DNA of 64,000 nt. Origin: Amycolatopsis cihanbeyliensis (GTDB taxonomy: Bacteria > Actinomycetota > Actinomycetes > Mycobacteriales > Pseudonocardiaceae). The notes beneath the pieces are model-generated. The model did not search any database, was not told the DNA's origin, and saw nothing but the letters and a program-made list of their open reading frames with translations. The DNA lies in assembly GCF_006715045.1 (NCBI RefSeq), contig NZ_VFML01000001.1, forward strand, positions 868,001 to 932,000, written 5' to 3'. Each line of letters begins with the position of its first letter. Position 1 is the first letter of the stretch. A program made the translations under genes and the position numbers. This document shows, one piece after another, positions 52,680 through 62,277 of this stretch.

Positions 52680-52791
52680 GCCGGTAAGGACGGAACGAGC
52701 GGGTCGCCCGGTTGCACCGCCGCCCGGCCTTTCCGCGCGGCAGGCCGACCGCCAGCAGCAGCCCGGCCGGGGCCGGCGCCGTCGACGCGAG

Positions 52792-53904
52792 CTAGGACTT
52801 CCGGGTCTTGTCCAGGCGTACCAGCGTCTCCTCGTACTCCCGTACGAACTCGGCGACCACCTCGGCCACCGGGCGCACGCTGCGCATCCGGCCCACGATC
52901 TGCCCCACCGGCATGGACACCACCGAGGGGTCTTGCGCGGCATGCAGTCGCTGGTGCGCGTGCGAGACCAGCAGGTTCTGCAACGGCATCGGCAACGGCT
53001 CGGGCGCGCCCGGTTCCGACCATGCCTCGGTCCACCTGGTCTTGAGCAGCCTGGCCGGTTTTCCGGTATAGATCCGGGTGCGCCGGGTGTCCGCGGAGCC
53101 CGCGTCCAGCAACGCCTGCTGCATGGCCTCGGAGCCCGCCATGGTCTGCCGGTACTCCTGGGTGGCCAGCCAGACCGAGCCCGTCCACGCCCCGGAGGCG
53201 CCGAGCGCGAGCGCGGCGGCCACCTGCCGTCCGGACCCGATCCCGCCCGCGGCCAGCACCGGTGCCCGCTCGCCCACGGCGTCCACGATCTCCGGCAGCA
53301 GCACCATCGAGGCGATCTCCCCGGTGTGCCCACCGGCCTCGTAACCCTGTGCGACCACGAGGTCCACGCCGTTGTCCACATGCCGCGCGGCGTGCTCGGC
53401 CTTGCCGGCCAGCGCGGCCACCGGCACCCCGGCGTCGTGCGCCTGCTCGATCACGTCCACCGGCGGGGAGCCCAGCGCGTTGGCGATCAACGCGATCGGG
53501 TGTCGCAACGCCACCTCGACATGTGCCCTGGCGACCGAGTGCAGCCAGCCGAGCACGCCGGCGCGCTCGTCGGTGCCGTCCGGCAGGTCGGGCACGCCCA
53601 GGTCGGCCAGCGTGCGGTCGACGAAGGCGCGGTGCTCGGGCGGGATCATCTCGGTGAGGTCGGTCGAGCTGCCCTCGGTGGGGATCGTCGAAGGCATCAC
53701 GATGTCCACCCCGTACGGCCTGCCGCCGGTGTTGGCGTCCATCCAGTCGAGCACCGAGTCCAGCTCGGCCGCGTCGTTGAACCGGACGCAGCCGAGCACG
53801 CCCAGCCCGCCCGCCTTGCTGATGGCGGCCGCGACGTGCTCGGAAGGGGTGAACCCGACGAGGGGGTACTCGATGCCGAGGGTGTCGCACAGCGCGGTAC
53901 GCAT
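52792..53904 (-). CDS. Nitronate monooxygenase-family flavoprotein (Rv1533-like)
   Basis: 370 aa FMN-dependent TIM barrel. AGGLGVLGCVRF, VAQGYEAGGHTGEIASMVLLPEIV (with the catalytic His of this family) and VLAAGGIGSGRQVAAALALGASGAWTGS (phosphate-binding) are conserved. It starts 13 nt after fadD19 on the same strand, so it is part of that transcript. Members may oxidise nitronates or reduce enoyl compounds; a role in sterol degradation is plausible from context only. Confidence 0.83.
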   Translation of the reverse strand: MRTALCDTLGIEYPLVGFTPSEHVAAAISKAGGLGVLGCVRFNDAAELDSVLDWMDANTGGRPYGVDIVMPSTIPTEGSSTDLTEMIPPEHRAFVDRTLADLGVPDLPDGTDERAGVLGWLHSVARAHVEVALRHPIALIANALGSPPVDVIEQAHDAGVPVAALAGKAEHAARHVDNGVDLVVAQGYEAGGHTGEIASMVLLPEIVDAVGERAPVLAAGGIGSGRQVAAALALGASGAWTGSVWLATQEYRQTMAGSEAMQQALLDAGSADTRRTRIYTGKPARLLKTRWTEAWSEPGAPEPLPMPLQNLLVSHAHQRLHAAQDPSVVSMPVGQIVGRMRSVRPVAEVVAEFVREYEETLVRLDKTRKS

Positions 53905-53917
53905 GTGTGCCTCCTCC

Positions 53918-55540
53918 CTACCTGCCGGCCCGGTCGACGGCGGGCTCGTGCTCCCGTGCGTACTGCTGCGCCCAGGGGTAGTCCGGTTTCCCGCTCGGCG
54001 AGCGGCCGATCCGCTCGGCGACCCAGAGGCTGCGCGGCACCTTGTACCCGGCGATCTCGGTGCGCACATGCGCCTCGATCCCCGCGAAGTCGGGAGTCGC
54101 GCCCGGCCTGGTCTGGATCACGGCGCCGACCCGCTGCCCCATCCGCTCGTCCGCGATCCCGATCACCAACGCGTCGAACACGTCCGGATGGGACTTCAGC
54201 GCGGACTCCACCTCCTCCGGGTACACCTTCTCGCCGCCGGTGTTCACGCACTGCGAGCCGCGGCCGAGCAGGGTCACCGTGCCGTCCTCCTCGTACCGGG
54301 CGTAGTCCCCCGGCACGACATACCGGGCCCCGTCCAGCTCGACGAAGATGGTCTTCGACTTCTCCGGGTCCTTGTAGTACCCGAGCGGCACGTGGCCGCC
54401 CCTGGCGATCCGGCCGGTCGCGCCCGGCACCGGGTCGATCCGGTTGCCCTCCTCGTCCAGCAGCACGGCCTGCTTGCCGAAGTTGACCCGCGGTCCCGCC
54501 GAGTGGTCGGCGTCCTTGCTGACCATGCCGATCCCGGTGAACCCGCTCTCCGAGGAGCCGATCGCGTCCGTGATGACCACATGGGGCAGGCAGGCCAGGA
54601 ACTCCTGCTTGACCGAGTGCGAGAACAGTGCGGCATGGCTGGAGAGCGCGACCAGGGAGGAGGCGTCGTAGTCGCCCTCGCGGTAGGCGTCGACCAGTGG
54701 CCGCGCCATCGCGTCACCGACGATGGTGAGCACCTGGACCTTGTTGTCCTGCACGGCTTTCCACACCTCGTGCGGGTCGAACTGGGGCACGAACACCACC
54801 GGGCTCCCGGTGAACAGCGCGCCGAAGGCCGCCCACTGCGCGGCGCCGTGGATCAGCGGCGCGGCGGGCAGCCGCACCAGGCCACCGCTCTCCTTGCCCT
54901 CGTTGGCCAGGGTCCACTCGTCGGCGACGTACTCCCCGGTGACGAAGTTGATCCCGCCGCCGAGTGCCCGCCAGATGTCCTCGTGCCGCCACAGCACACC
55001 CTTGGGGTATCCGGTGGTGCCGCCGGTGTACAGGATGTAGTGATCGTCGGCGCTGCGTTCCTCGAAGTCCCGCTCCGGTGAGCCGTCGGCAAGCGCGGCC
55101 TCGTAGTCCACACCGCCATAGCCGGCGTAGTCGGCCTCGCTCCCGTCGTCGATCACGACAACGTGTTTCAGGTTGGGCGCTTTCGGCAGGACGCCCGCGA
55201 CCAGGTCGGCGTACCGGCGCTCGTGCACGAGTGCGACAAGATCGGCGTTGTCGAACAGGTACGCGAGCTCGCCGTGCACGTAGCGGTAGTTGACGTTGAC
55301 GGCCAGCGCGCGCAGCTTGTACGCCGCGACCATCGCCTCCACCGTCTCGATGGAGTTGCGGGAGTAGACGCCGATGTGCGAGCCAGCCCGCACACCCTGG
55401 TCCGCGAGGTGATGCGCGAGCCGGTTCGCCCGCCGTTCCAGTTCGCCGAAGCTGACCCGTTTCGTGCCGCACACGACGGCGGTGCGGTCCGGCACGGCAT
55501 CGACGGCGTGCTCGAGAAGATCCGCGATGTTGTATGCCAC
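53918..55540 (-). CDS. fadD19: Steroid side-chain acyl-CoA synthetase, FadD19-like
   Basis: 540 aa ANL-family ligase. The ATP loop is LYTGGTTGYPKGV, the A5 region contains GSSESGF, and GGEKVYPEEVE with PSGKPDYPWAQ gives the hinge and catalytic-lysine end. FadD19 activates C26 carboxylated sterol side chains and is required for C-24-branched sterols in Rhodococcus. The divergent echA19-like gene and KstR-like site reproduce the Rv3515c-Rv3516 arrangement. ATG at 55540. Confidence 0.87.
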   Translation of the reverse strand: MAYNIADLLEHAVDAVPDRTAVVCGTKRVSFGELERRANRLAHHLADQGVRAGSHIGVYSRNSIETVEAMVAAYKLRALAVNVNYRYVHGELAYLFDNADLVALVHERRYADLVAGVLPKAPNLKHVVVIDDGSEADYAGYGGVDYEAALADGSPERDFEERSADDHYILYTGGTTGYPKGVLWRHEDIWRALGGGINFVTGEYVADEWTLANEGKESGGLVRLPAAPLIHGAAQWAAFGALFTGSPVVFVPQFDPHEVWKAVQDNKVQVLTIVGDAMARPLVDAYREGDYDASSLVALSSHAALFSHSVKQEFLACLPHVVITDAIGSSESGFTGIGMVSKDADHSAGPRVNFGKQAVLLDEEGNRIDPVPGATGRIARGGHVPLGYYKDPEKSKTIFVELDGARYVVPGDYARYEEDGTVTLLGRGSQCVNTGGEKVYPEEVESALKSHPDVFDALVIGIADERMGQRVGAVIQTRPGATPDFAGIEAHVRTEIAGYKVPRSLWVAERIGRSPSGKPDYPWAQQYAREHEPAVDRAGR

Positions 55541-55550
55541 CCGGTTAAAC

Positions 55551-55564
55551 TAGAACATGTTATC
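55551..55564. promoter_or_regulatory. KstR-like operator between fadD19 and echA19
   Basis: TAGAACATGTTATC matches the KstR consensus TnnAACnnGTTnnA at every fixed base except the last. It lies 10 bp upstream of fadD19 and 50 bp upstream of echA19 and could repress both. Confidence 0.72.
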
Positions 55565-55614
55565 GTTCTGGGCAATAGAACCGAGGAGTGCTCACCTGAT
55601 CGGAAGGCGGCAGA

Positions 55615-56418
55615 ATGGCTGATACCGCGCCGGACGCCCCGCACGCGCTGCTGGAACAACGAGGGCACACGCTGATCGTCACGATGAACCGGCCGCGGGC
55701 ACGCAACGCGCTCACCGGCGAGATGCTCTCGATCATGGCCGAAGCCTGGGATCGGGTGGACGAGGATCCGAAGGTCCGCTGCTGCGTGCTGACCGGTGCG
55801 GGCGGCGCGTTCTGCGCGGGAGCGGACCTCAAGTCGATGAGCCGCAACAGCCCCTCGGGCGCCTTCGAACGGGGGAGCTTCGACCCGAGCCGGATCGACG
55901 GCCTGCTGAAGGGGCGCAGGCTGACCAAGCCGTTGATCGCCGCCGTCGAGGGGCCCGCGATCGCCGGCGGCACCGAGATCCTGCAGGGAACCGACATCCG
56001 GGTCGCGGGCGAGAGCGCGAAGTTCGGCGTGTCCGAGGCGCGCTGGGGCCTGTTCCCGCTGGGTGGGTCCGCGGTGCGGCTGCCCCGGCAGATCCCGTAC
56101 ACCCTGGCCGCCGACATCCTGCTCACCGGGCGGCACCTCACGGCGGCCGAGGCCAGGGACATCGGGCTGATCGGGCACGTGGTCGGCGACGATACGGCAC
56201 TGGAGCGCGCACTGGAGATCGCCGACCAGATCGCCGCGAACGGCCCGCTCGCCGTGCGGGCGATCCTGCGCACCATGCGGGACACCGAGGGGATGCACGA
56301 GGAGGAGGCGTTCAAACTGGACGCCCAGTACGGCGTGGGCGTGTTCACCAGCCAGGACGCCAAGGAGGGCCCCCGCGCCTTCGCCGAGAAGCGCACCCCC
56401 CACTTCACCGGCACCTGA
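55615..56418 (+). CDS. echA19: Enoyl-CoA hydratase, EchA19-like (crotonase family)
   Basis: 267 aa. [15 protein letters not shown] forms the first oxyanion-hole loop and [14 protein letters not shown] the second. Hydrates the enoyl-CoA of steroid side-chain beta-oxidation. The pairing with divergent fadD19 and the KstR-like site support this assignment. ATG at 55615. A terminator hairpin follows its stop. Confidence 0.87.
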   Translation: MADTAPDAPHALLEQRGHTLIVTMNRPRARNALTGEMLSIMAEAWDRVDEDPKVRCCVLTGAGGAFCAGADLKSMSRNSPSGAFERGSFDPSRIDGLLKGRRLTKPLIAAVEGPAIAGGTEILQGTDIRVAGESAKFGVSEARWGLFPLGGSAVRLPRQIPYTLAADILLTGRHLTAAEARDIGLIGHVVGDDTALERALEIADQIAANGPLAVRAILRTMRDTEGMHEEEAFKLDAQYGVGVFTSQDAKEGPRAFAEKRTPHFTGT

Positions 56419-56431
56419 CTGCCATGAGTAG

Positions 56432-56462
56432 CCCGTTCCCCGCGTCGTTCGCGGGGAACGGG
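56432..56462 (+). terminator. Terminator hairpin between convergent echA19 and acyl-CoA ligase genes
   Basis: Perfect 13-bp arms CCCGTTCCCCGCG (56432-56444) and its complement (56450-56462) around TCGTT. Confidence 0.82.
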
Positions 56463-56502
56463 TCAGTGGTCGGAAGTAGACGGGTCAGAAGTAGACGCGG
56501 AG

Positions 56503-58071
56503 TCAGATGGCGTGTTCGCGACCGGCCCAGTAGGGGTCGCGGAGCTTGCGCTTGTAGAGCTTGCCGTTGGGGTCGCGGGGCAACTCCGGCAGGTAGTCCA
56601 CGCTGCGGGGCAGCTTGAACTTCGCCAGCCGCGCACGGGCGTAGGCCAGCAGTTCGGCGGTGAGCTCGTCGGAGGGTGGCACCCCGTCCGCGGGCTGGAC
56701 GACCGCCTTGATCTCCTCGCCCCAGTCCTCATGCGGCACGCCGAACACCGCCACGTCGGCGACCTTCGGATGCATCACCAGCTCGCCCTCGATCTCCGCG
56801 GGGTAGATGTTCACCCCACCGGAGATGATCATGTCGTTCTTCCGGTCGTGCAGGTACAGGTAGCCGTCCTCGTCGAGGTACCCGACGTCCCCGAGGGTGA
56901 ACAGGTCACCGACCCTGGCCTGCTCGGTCTTCGCCCGGTCCCGGTGGTACTCGAACCGCGCGTCGCCCATCTTCATGTACACCGTGCCGACCTCCCCCGC
57001 GGGCAGTTCGGCACCCCCGTCGTCCAGGATCCTGATCGTGGAACCCGGCCACGGCCTGCCGACCGAGCCCGGTTTGCGCAGCCACTCCCGCCCGCTGATC
57101 ACCGTGCCCCCGCCCTCGGTGGCGGCGTAGTACTCGGTGACCACCGGGCCCCACCAGTCGAGCATCCGCCGCTTCACCTCGAGCGGGCAGGGCGCGGCCC
57201 CATGGATCATGTTGCGCAGCGAGGAGACGTCGTAGCGCGCCCGAACCTCCTCGGGCAGTGCCAGCAACCTGCGGAACTGGGTGGGCACCATATGGCTGTG
57301 CGTCACCCGGTACCGCTCGATCAACCGCAGCATCTCCTCGGCGTCCCAGCGGTCCATCAGCACCGCGGTGTGGCCGAGCTGGATCGAGATGGCGACGAAG
57401 TTCAGCACCGCCGTGTGGTACAGCGGCGAGCCGCACAGGTGCACGTGGTCGTCGAACGGCGCCAGCCCGAAGATGCCGAAGAACCAGGTGGACGCCGCCG
57501 GCACCTCGTCGGGGTCGGCACCGGTCAGCGGCCTGCGCACTCCCTTGGGCCGCCCGGTGGTTCCAGAGGTGTAGAGCATCGGCGAACCCGCCGTGCGGAC
57601 CTCCGGCCGCTGCCGGCCGGTTCCGGAGGCCAGCAGCCCGATGTCCCGGAAGCCCGGCACCGACCCGACCGCGAACCGGGCCCGAGCCGGCACGCCAGCC
57701 TCCTCCGCGGCCGCCACCGCGGCCTCGGCGAACCTTTCGTGCGCGAGGAAGGCCTTGGCCCCGCTGTCGGTCAGGATGTAGGCGATCTCCGGACCGACCA
57801 GGTGCCAGTTGACCATCACCACGTAGAGCCCGGACTGGATGGCGGCGAAGTAGGCGGCCAGCAGTTCGGCGCCGTTCGGTTGCAGCACCACCACCGCGTC
57901 GCCGACCTCGAGGCCGAGCTCACGCAGGCCGCGGGCATAGGAGTTGGCCCTGGCGCTCAGCTCGGCGTAACTGATCTCGCGGCCGTCGGTGTCGATCACC
58001 GCGGTGCGGTCCGGCTGCTGCTCCGCGATATGCCACAGGCCGGGCGTGCTCATCGTCGAGGTGCTGGACAT
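56503..58071 (-). CDS. Acyl-CoA synthetase (FadD family)
   Basis: 522 aa. MLYTSGTTGRPKGVRRPL is the ATP loop, YYAATEGGG the A5 motif, and MIISGGVNIYPAEIE the hinge, with DPNGKLYKRKLRDPYW carrying the catalytic lysine. The ATG at 58071 is chosen because a KstR-like operator sits at 58083-58096, inside any longer frame; ATG at 58053 is an alternative. It is a second ligase in the sterol cluster and may activate another side-chain or ring-derived acid. Confidence 0.85.
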   Translation of the reverse strand: MSSTSTMSTPGLWHIAEQQPDRTAVIDTDGREISYAELSARANSYARGLRELGLEVGDAVVVLQPNGAELLAAYFAAIQSGLYVVMVNWHLVGPEIAYILTDSGAKAFLAHERFAEAAVAAAEEAGVPARARFAVGSVPGFRDIGLLASGTGRQRPEVRTAGSPMLYTSGTTGRPKGVRRPLTGADPDEVPAASTWFFGIFGLAPFDDHVHLCGSPLYHTAVLNFVAISIQLGHTAVLMDRWDAEEMLRLIERYRVTHSHMVPTQFRRLLALPEEVRARYDVSSLRNMIHGAAPCPLEVKRRMLDWWGPVVTEYYAATEGGGTVISGREWLRKPGSVGRPWPGSTIRILDDGGAELPAGEVGTVYMKMGDARFEYHRDRAKTEQARVGDLFTLGDVGYLDEDGYLYLHDRKNDMIISGGVNIYPAEIEGELVMHPKVADVAVFGVPHEDWGEEIKAVVQPADGVPPSDELTAELLAYARARLAKFKLPRSVDYLPELPRDPNGKLYKRKLRDPYWAGREHAI

Positions 58072-58082
58072 ACCCACAAATC

Positions 58083-58096
58083 TAGAACTTGTTCCA
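58083..58096. promoter_or_regulatory. KstR-like operator (perfect consensus)
   Basis: TAGAACTTGTTCCA matches TnnAACnnGTTnnA fully. It lies 12 bp upstream of the fadD start and 74 bp upstream of the DUF35 gene in the divergent region. Confidence 0.8.
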
Positions 58097-58147
58097 CTAT
58101 TGAGCAAGATGTCGACCCCGCCAACAACGATGTCTTGCCCAGATTTC

Positions 58148-58161
58148 GAGAACGTGTTTCA
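58148..58161. promoter_or_regulatory. KstR-like operator upstream of the DUF35-ltp4-ltp3 operon
   Basis: GAGAACGTGTTTCA matches the consensus except for the first base (G for T). It ends 8 bp before the GTG start at 58170. Confidence 0.7.
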
Positions 58162-58169
58162 CTTTCGAC

Positions 58170-59174
58170 GTGAGCACCGGTACCAACCCAGTATCCCCGC
58201 AGGCCCCGCTGTCCGCGCCGCTGGACGTGGGCTTCGACTACACCCGCTCGCTGGGGCCGGTCCTCGGCCGGTTCGTGAACGCCCTGCGGGAACGGCGGAT
58301 CGAAGGTGTCCGGGGCAGCGACGGCCGGGTACACGTGCCGGCGGTGGAGTACGACCCGGTGACCGCGCGGCCGCTCACCGAGTTCGTCCCGGTCGCCGAG
58401 GTGGGCACGGTGTTGTCCTGGTCCTGGGTCGCCGAACCGCTCGAGGGGCAACCCCTGCCGCGCCCGTTCGCCTGGGCACTGGTCCGGCTGGACGGCGCCG
58501 ACACGGCGATGCTGCACGCCGTGGACGTACCCGGACCGGAGTACCTGCGCACCGGCATGCGGGTGCGGGTGCGCTGGGCGGACGAGCCGGTCGGGCACAT
58601 CAGGGACATCGCCTGCTTCGTTCCCGAGGGCACGCGATCCGAGCCGGGGCCGCTGCCCGCCCCTCCCCCGGTCGCCGAACGTGCCGAGGGTGAGCCGGTC
58701 AGCACCGTCATCACACCGGTCCATCTGCGTTACCAGCATTCGGCCTCGCCGGAGGAGAGCAGGTACCTGCGCGCGCTCGCCGAGGGGCGGTTGCTCGGCG
58801 GGCGGTGCCCGGAGTGCCGCAAGGTCTACGTCCCGCCGCGCGGCGCCTGCCCCACCGACGGCGTGCCCACCGCCGAGGAGGTGGAACTGCCGGACACCGG
58901 CATCGTCACCACCTTCTGCATCGTGAACGTGCCCTTCCTCGGGCAACGCATCAAGCCGCCGTACGTCGCGGCGTACATCCTGCTCGACGGCGCCGATATC
59001 GCCTTCCTGCACCTGGTACTGGGCTGCGAGGCGACCGAGGTACGGATGGGAATGCGGGTACGGGCCGCGTGGAAACCCCGCGAGCAGTGGTGGACCACGC
59101 TGGAGAACATCGAGCACTTCGAGCCGACCGGCGAGCCGGACGCCGCCTACGAATCCTTCGCCCACCATCTCTAG
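58170..59174 (+). CDS. Tandem OB-fold/DUF35 protein, Rv3521-like
   Basis: 334 aa with two DUF35 (OB-fold) halves. The second half has an intact zinc ribbon, GGRCPECRKVY...RGACPTDG, followed by the OB strands; the first half (GFDYTRSLGPVLGRF...) has lost the cysteines. Such proteins form complexes with thiolase-like Ltp aldolases and bind the CoA substrate, as ChsH2 does with Ltp2. It is followed at 9 nt by ltp4 and then ltp3, in the order Rv3521-Rv3522-Rv3523. GTG start. Confidence 0.87.
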   Translation: MSTGTNPVSPQAPLSAPLDVGFDYTRSLGPVLGRFVNALRERRIEGVRGSDGRVHVPAVEYDPVTARPLTEFVPVAEVGTVLSWSWVAEPLEGQPLPRPFAWALVRLDGADTAMLHAVDVPGPEYLRTGMRVRVRWADEPVGHIRDIACFVPEGTRSEPGPLPAPPPVAERAEGEPVSTVITPVHLRYQHSASPEESRYLRALAEGRLLGGRCPECRKVYVPPRGACPTDGVPTAEEVELPDTGIVTTFCIVNVPFLGQRIKPPYVAAYILLDGADIAFLHLVLGCEATEVRMGMRVRAAWKPREQWWTTLENIEHFEPTGEPDAAYESFAHHL

Positions 59175-59183
59175 AGGTCAGCA

Positions 59184-60239
59184 ATGAACGATGTCGCGGT
59201 AGTCGGGTTCGCGCAGAGCCGGAACGTGCGCCACAGCGACGGCACTACCAACGGGGTGGAGATGCTGGTCCCGTTGCTCGCGGAGGTCTTCGAGCAGACC
59301 TCGTTGTCCAAGGAGGACATCGGGTTCTGGTGCTCCGGGTCCTCGGACTACCTCGCGGGCAGAGCATTTTCCTTCATCGCGGCCGTGGACGCGCTCGGCG
59401 CCTTCCCCCCGATGCACGAGTCGCACGTGGAGATGGACGCGGCGTGGGCGCTGTACGAGGCCTGGCTGAAGATCCGCACCGGCGAGGTGGACACCGCGCT
59501 GGTATACGGGTTCGGCAAGTCCTCGGCGGGCCGGCTGCGCCGGGTACTCGCGCTGCAGCTCGACCCGTACCTGGTTGCTCCACTGTGGCCGGATTCGATC
59601 GGCATCGCGGGGATACAGGCCAGGATGGGCATCGAGGCCGGCCTGTGGAGCGAGCGGGAGATGGCCGAGGTCGCCGCGCGCAGCCGCGCCGACGCCCGGG
59701 CCAACCCGGTCGCCCAGCTCTCCGGCGAGGTCGAGGCGGCCACCCTGCTGGAACGGCCGATGTTCGCCGATCCGTTGCGGGAACACGATATCGCCCCGGT
59801 GACCGACGGGGCGGCCGTGCTGGTGCTCGCCGCCGCGGACCGGGCGGGGGAGCTCGCCGATCGACCCGCGGTGATCACCGGCATCGAGCATCGGGTGGAC
59901 TCCCCCGCGCTCGGCGCCAGGGACCTGACCCGTTCACCCTCGGCCGGGGCGGCCGGGGCGGCCGCGGGCGGGGACGGCGTGCAGCTCGCCGAGCTGCACG
60001 CGCCGTTCACCCATCAGGAGATCATCCTGCGCCGGGCGCTCGGCCTCGGGGCGAACGTGGGGGTGAACCCCTCCGGCGGAGTGCTGGTCGGGAACCCGAT
60101 GTTCGCGGCGGGGCTCGCCCGGATCGGGGAGGCCGCGGGGCAGATCCTGCTCGGCAATGCCGACCGGGTGCTCGCCCACGCGACGAGCGGCCCGGCATTG
60201 CAACAGAATCTGGTGGCGGTACTGGAGGGGCGCGACTGA
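59184..60239 (+). CDS. ltp4: Thiolase-like lipid-transfer protein/aldolase Ltp4
   Basis: 351 aa thiolase-superfamily protein. VVGFAQSRNVRHS at the N-terminus, FWCSGSSDYLAGRAFSFI in the nucleophile region, and GANVGVNPSGGVLVGNPMFAAGLARIGEAA at the C-terminus. In Rhodococcus, Ltp3 and Ltp4 are implicated as aldol-lyases for C-24-branched sterol side chains. ATG at 59184 with AGAGGTCAG upstream; its TGA overlaps the ltp3 ATG. Confidence 0.86.
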   Translation: MNDVAVVGFAQSRNVRHSDGTTNGVEMLVPLLAEVFEQTSLSKEDIGFWCSGSSDYLAGRAFSFIAAVDALGAFPPMHESHVEMDAAWALYEAWLKIRTGEVDTALVYGFGKSSAGRLRRVLALQLDPYLVAPLWPDSIGIAGIQARMGIEAGLWSEREMAEVAARSRADARANPVAQLSGEVEAATLLERPMFADPLREHDIAPVTDGAAVLVLAAADRAGELADRPAVITGIEHRVDSPALGARDLTRSPSAGAAGAAAGGDGVQLAELHAPFTHQEIILRRALGLGANVGVNPSGGVLVGNPMFAAGLARIGEAAGQILLGNADRVLAHATSGPALQQNLVAVLEGRD

Positions 60240-61402
60240 TGGGCAAACGACTCGCCGCCGTGCTCGGCACCGGGCAGACGCACCACAGGGCGAAGCGGAC
60301 CGACGTGTCCATGCCGGGGCTGCTGCGCGAGGCGATCGACAGGGCGATGGCCGACGCCGAGGTCGAATGGGCGGACATCGACGCCGTGGTACTCGGCAAG
60401 GCGCCGGACCTGTTCGAGGGCGTGATGATGCCGGAACTGTTCCTCGCCGACGCCCTCGGCGCCACCGGCAAACCGCTGCTGCGGGTGCACACCGCGGGCT
60501 CGGTCGGCGGATCCACCGCGCTGGTCGCCGCCAGCCTGGTGCAGTCCGGGGTGCACCGCCGGGTGCTGACGGTGGCGTTCGAGAAGCAGTCCGAGTCCAA
60601 CGCGATGTGGGCGCTGTCCATCCTGCCGCCCTTCCAGATGCCGGTCGGCGCGGGCGCGGGCGGGTACTTCGCGCCGCACGTACGTTCCTATATCCGGCGG
60701 TCCGGCGCACCCGGGCACGTCGGCGCGATCGTCGCGGCGAAGGACCGGCGCAACGGCGCGCTCAACCCGTTCGCGCACCTGCGGCAGGACGAGATCACCG
60801 TGGAATCGGTCCAGGCCTCGCAGATGCTGTGGGATCCGATCCGCTACGACGAGACCTGCCCCTCCTCCGACGGCGCCTGCGCGATGGTGCTCGGGGACGA
60901 AGCCGCGGGTGACCGGGTCCCCGGGGGCGCGGGCTGGATCCACGCGACGGCCATGCGTACCGAGCCGACCACGTTCTCCGGTCGCGACCAGGTCAACCCG
61001 CAGGCCGGCCGGGACGCGGCGGCCGCGCTGTGGCGGGAGGCCGGTATCACCGATCCGCTGTCCGAAGTGGATGCCGCGGAGATCTACGTGCCGTTCTCCT
61101 GGTTCGAGCCGATGTGGTTGGAGAACCTCGGCTTCACCGCCGAGGGCGAGGGCTGGAAGCTCACCGAGTCCGGCGAGACGGCGCTGGACGGCAGGCTGCC
61201 GGTGAATCCCTCCGGCGGCGTGCTGTCCACCAACCCGATCGGCGCGTCCGGGATGCTGCGCTTCTCCGAGGCGGCCAAGCAGGTGATGGGCAGGGCGGGT
61301 GACTACCAGGTGGACGGCGCGCGGCGTGCCCTCGGCCATGCCTACGGCGGCGGTTCGCAGTACTTCGCCATGTGGGTGGTCGGCGCCGCCAAGCCCGGCT
61401 GA
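60239..61402 (+). CDS. ltp3: Thiolase-like lipid-transfer protein/aldolase Ltp3
   Basis: 387 aa. GTGQTHHRAKRTDVSMPGLLREA at the N-terminus, HTAGSVGGSTALVAASLVQSG around the active-site loop and LPVNPSGGVLSTNPIGASGMLRF at the C-terminus are typical of the SCP2-thiolase type. ATG at 60239 overlaps the ltp4 stop (ATGA). Together with the DUF35 protein it should form the side-chain-cleaving complex. Confidence 0.87.
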   Translation: MGKRLAAVLGTGQTHHRAKRTDVSMPGLLREAIDRAMADAEVEWADIDAVVLGKAPDLFEGVMMPELFLADALGATGKPLLRVHTAGSVGGSTALVAASLVQSGVHRRVLTVAFEKQSESNAMWALSILPPFQMPVGAGAGGYFAPHVRSYIRRSGAPGHVGAIVAAKDRRNGALNPFAHLRQDEITVESVQASQMLWDPIRYDETCPSSDGACAMVLGDEAAGDRVPGGAGWIHATAMRTEPTTFSGRDQVNPQAGRDAAAALWREAGITDPLSEVDAAEIYVPFSWFEPMWLENLGFTAEGEGWKLTESGETALDGRLPVNPSGGVLSTNPIGASGMLRFSEAAKQVMGRAGDYQVDGARRALGHAYGGGSQYFAMWVVGAAKPG

Positions 61403-61409
61403 GCCTCGC

Positions 61410-62231
61410 TCAGGCGAGCGCGACGAGATCGGTGATCTCCTCGATGCGCGTCGCCGGTACGACCGTGGCGTTCACCCTGGTGGTTCGCAGGTCGATCTCG
61501 CTGCCCAGGGTGCTCAGGAAGGCCGTGTCGGCCGCGTCCCTTCCGGTCGCGATCCGGACCATGCTCGATCGGGGCGCGAGGCGGCTCGCGTCGAACATGT
61601 ACCAGCGGCCGTCGATCGCCGCCTCGAACACGGCGTGGAAGTCCATCGGGGACAATCCTGGTGCGTACACCGAAACGAACCTGGCCGGGATGTCCAGTCC
61701 GCGGCAGTAGGTGACACACAGGTGCGCGAAGTCCCGGCAGACACCCTCGCCCGCCAGCAGCGTGTCCAGCGCACCGTCGGTCGGCCTGCTGGAACCGGAC
61801 ACGTACACCAGCCGCTGCGCCACGTAGCTGACGATCGCCCGCACCTTGCTCAGCGGATCCGGCAGCCTGCCGAAGTCGGCGAGCGCGATACCGATCATCC
61901 GGTCGGAAGGGCAGTACCGGCTCGGCCGCGTGTAGGTGATCAGGTCGGCCTCCGTCAACGGGATCGGCTCGACGGGGCCGCCGTCCCGCTCGGCCCGGTA
62001 GGAAATGGTGACCTCGCCCGGGGGCAGGTCCAGCACGTGGATCTTGGTGCCGTGCGGGAGCTCGGCAGGCGGTACGGCGGGGATCGACCCGGACGGCCCC
62101 TCGATCTCCAGCCGTTCCGTGTCGACCCCGGCGGACTCCGCCGCCGCGACCGACAGCGCGAGTCTGCCCGGTTTGGTGACGCGCAGGGAGAGTTCGGCTT
62201 CGAGGGCGCTTCGTCCGGTCGCGACGGTCAT
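61410..62231 (-). CDS. Transglutaminase-like cysteine protease-fold protein
   Basis: 273 aa. The catalytic triad of transglutaminase-core proteins is visible: Cys in GVCRDFAHL, His in PMDFHAVFEA and Asp in WYMFDASRL. An N-terminal beta-sandwich half precedes it. Cytoplasmic, no signal peptide. Function unknown; it converges on ltp3 (7 bp) and lies downstream of cyp125 by 46 bp on the same strand. ATG at 62231. Confidence 0.83.
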   Translation of the reverse strand: MTVATGRSALEAELSLRVTKPGRLALSVAAAESAGVDTERLEIEGPSGSIPAVPPAELPHGTKIHVLDLPPGEVTISYRAERDGGPVEPIPLTEADLITYTRPSRYCPSDRMIGIALADFGRLPDPLSKVRAIVSYVAQRLVYVSGSSRPTDGALDTLLAGEGVCRDFAHLCVTYCRGLDIPARFVSVYAPGLSPMDFHAVFEAAIDGRWYMFDASRLAPRSSMVRIATGRDAADTAFLSTLGSEIDLRTTRVNATVVPATRIEEITDLVALA

Positions 62232-62277
62232 GCCGGCCATCATCCCTGACCGGTCGGCGCGCCGGGTAGCGGGCGGG

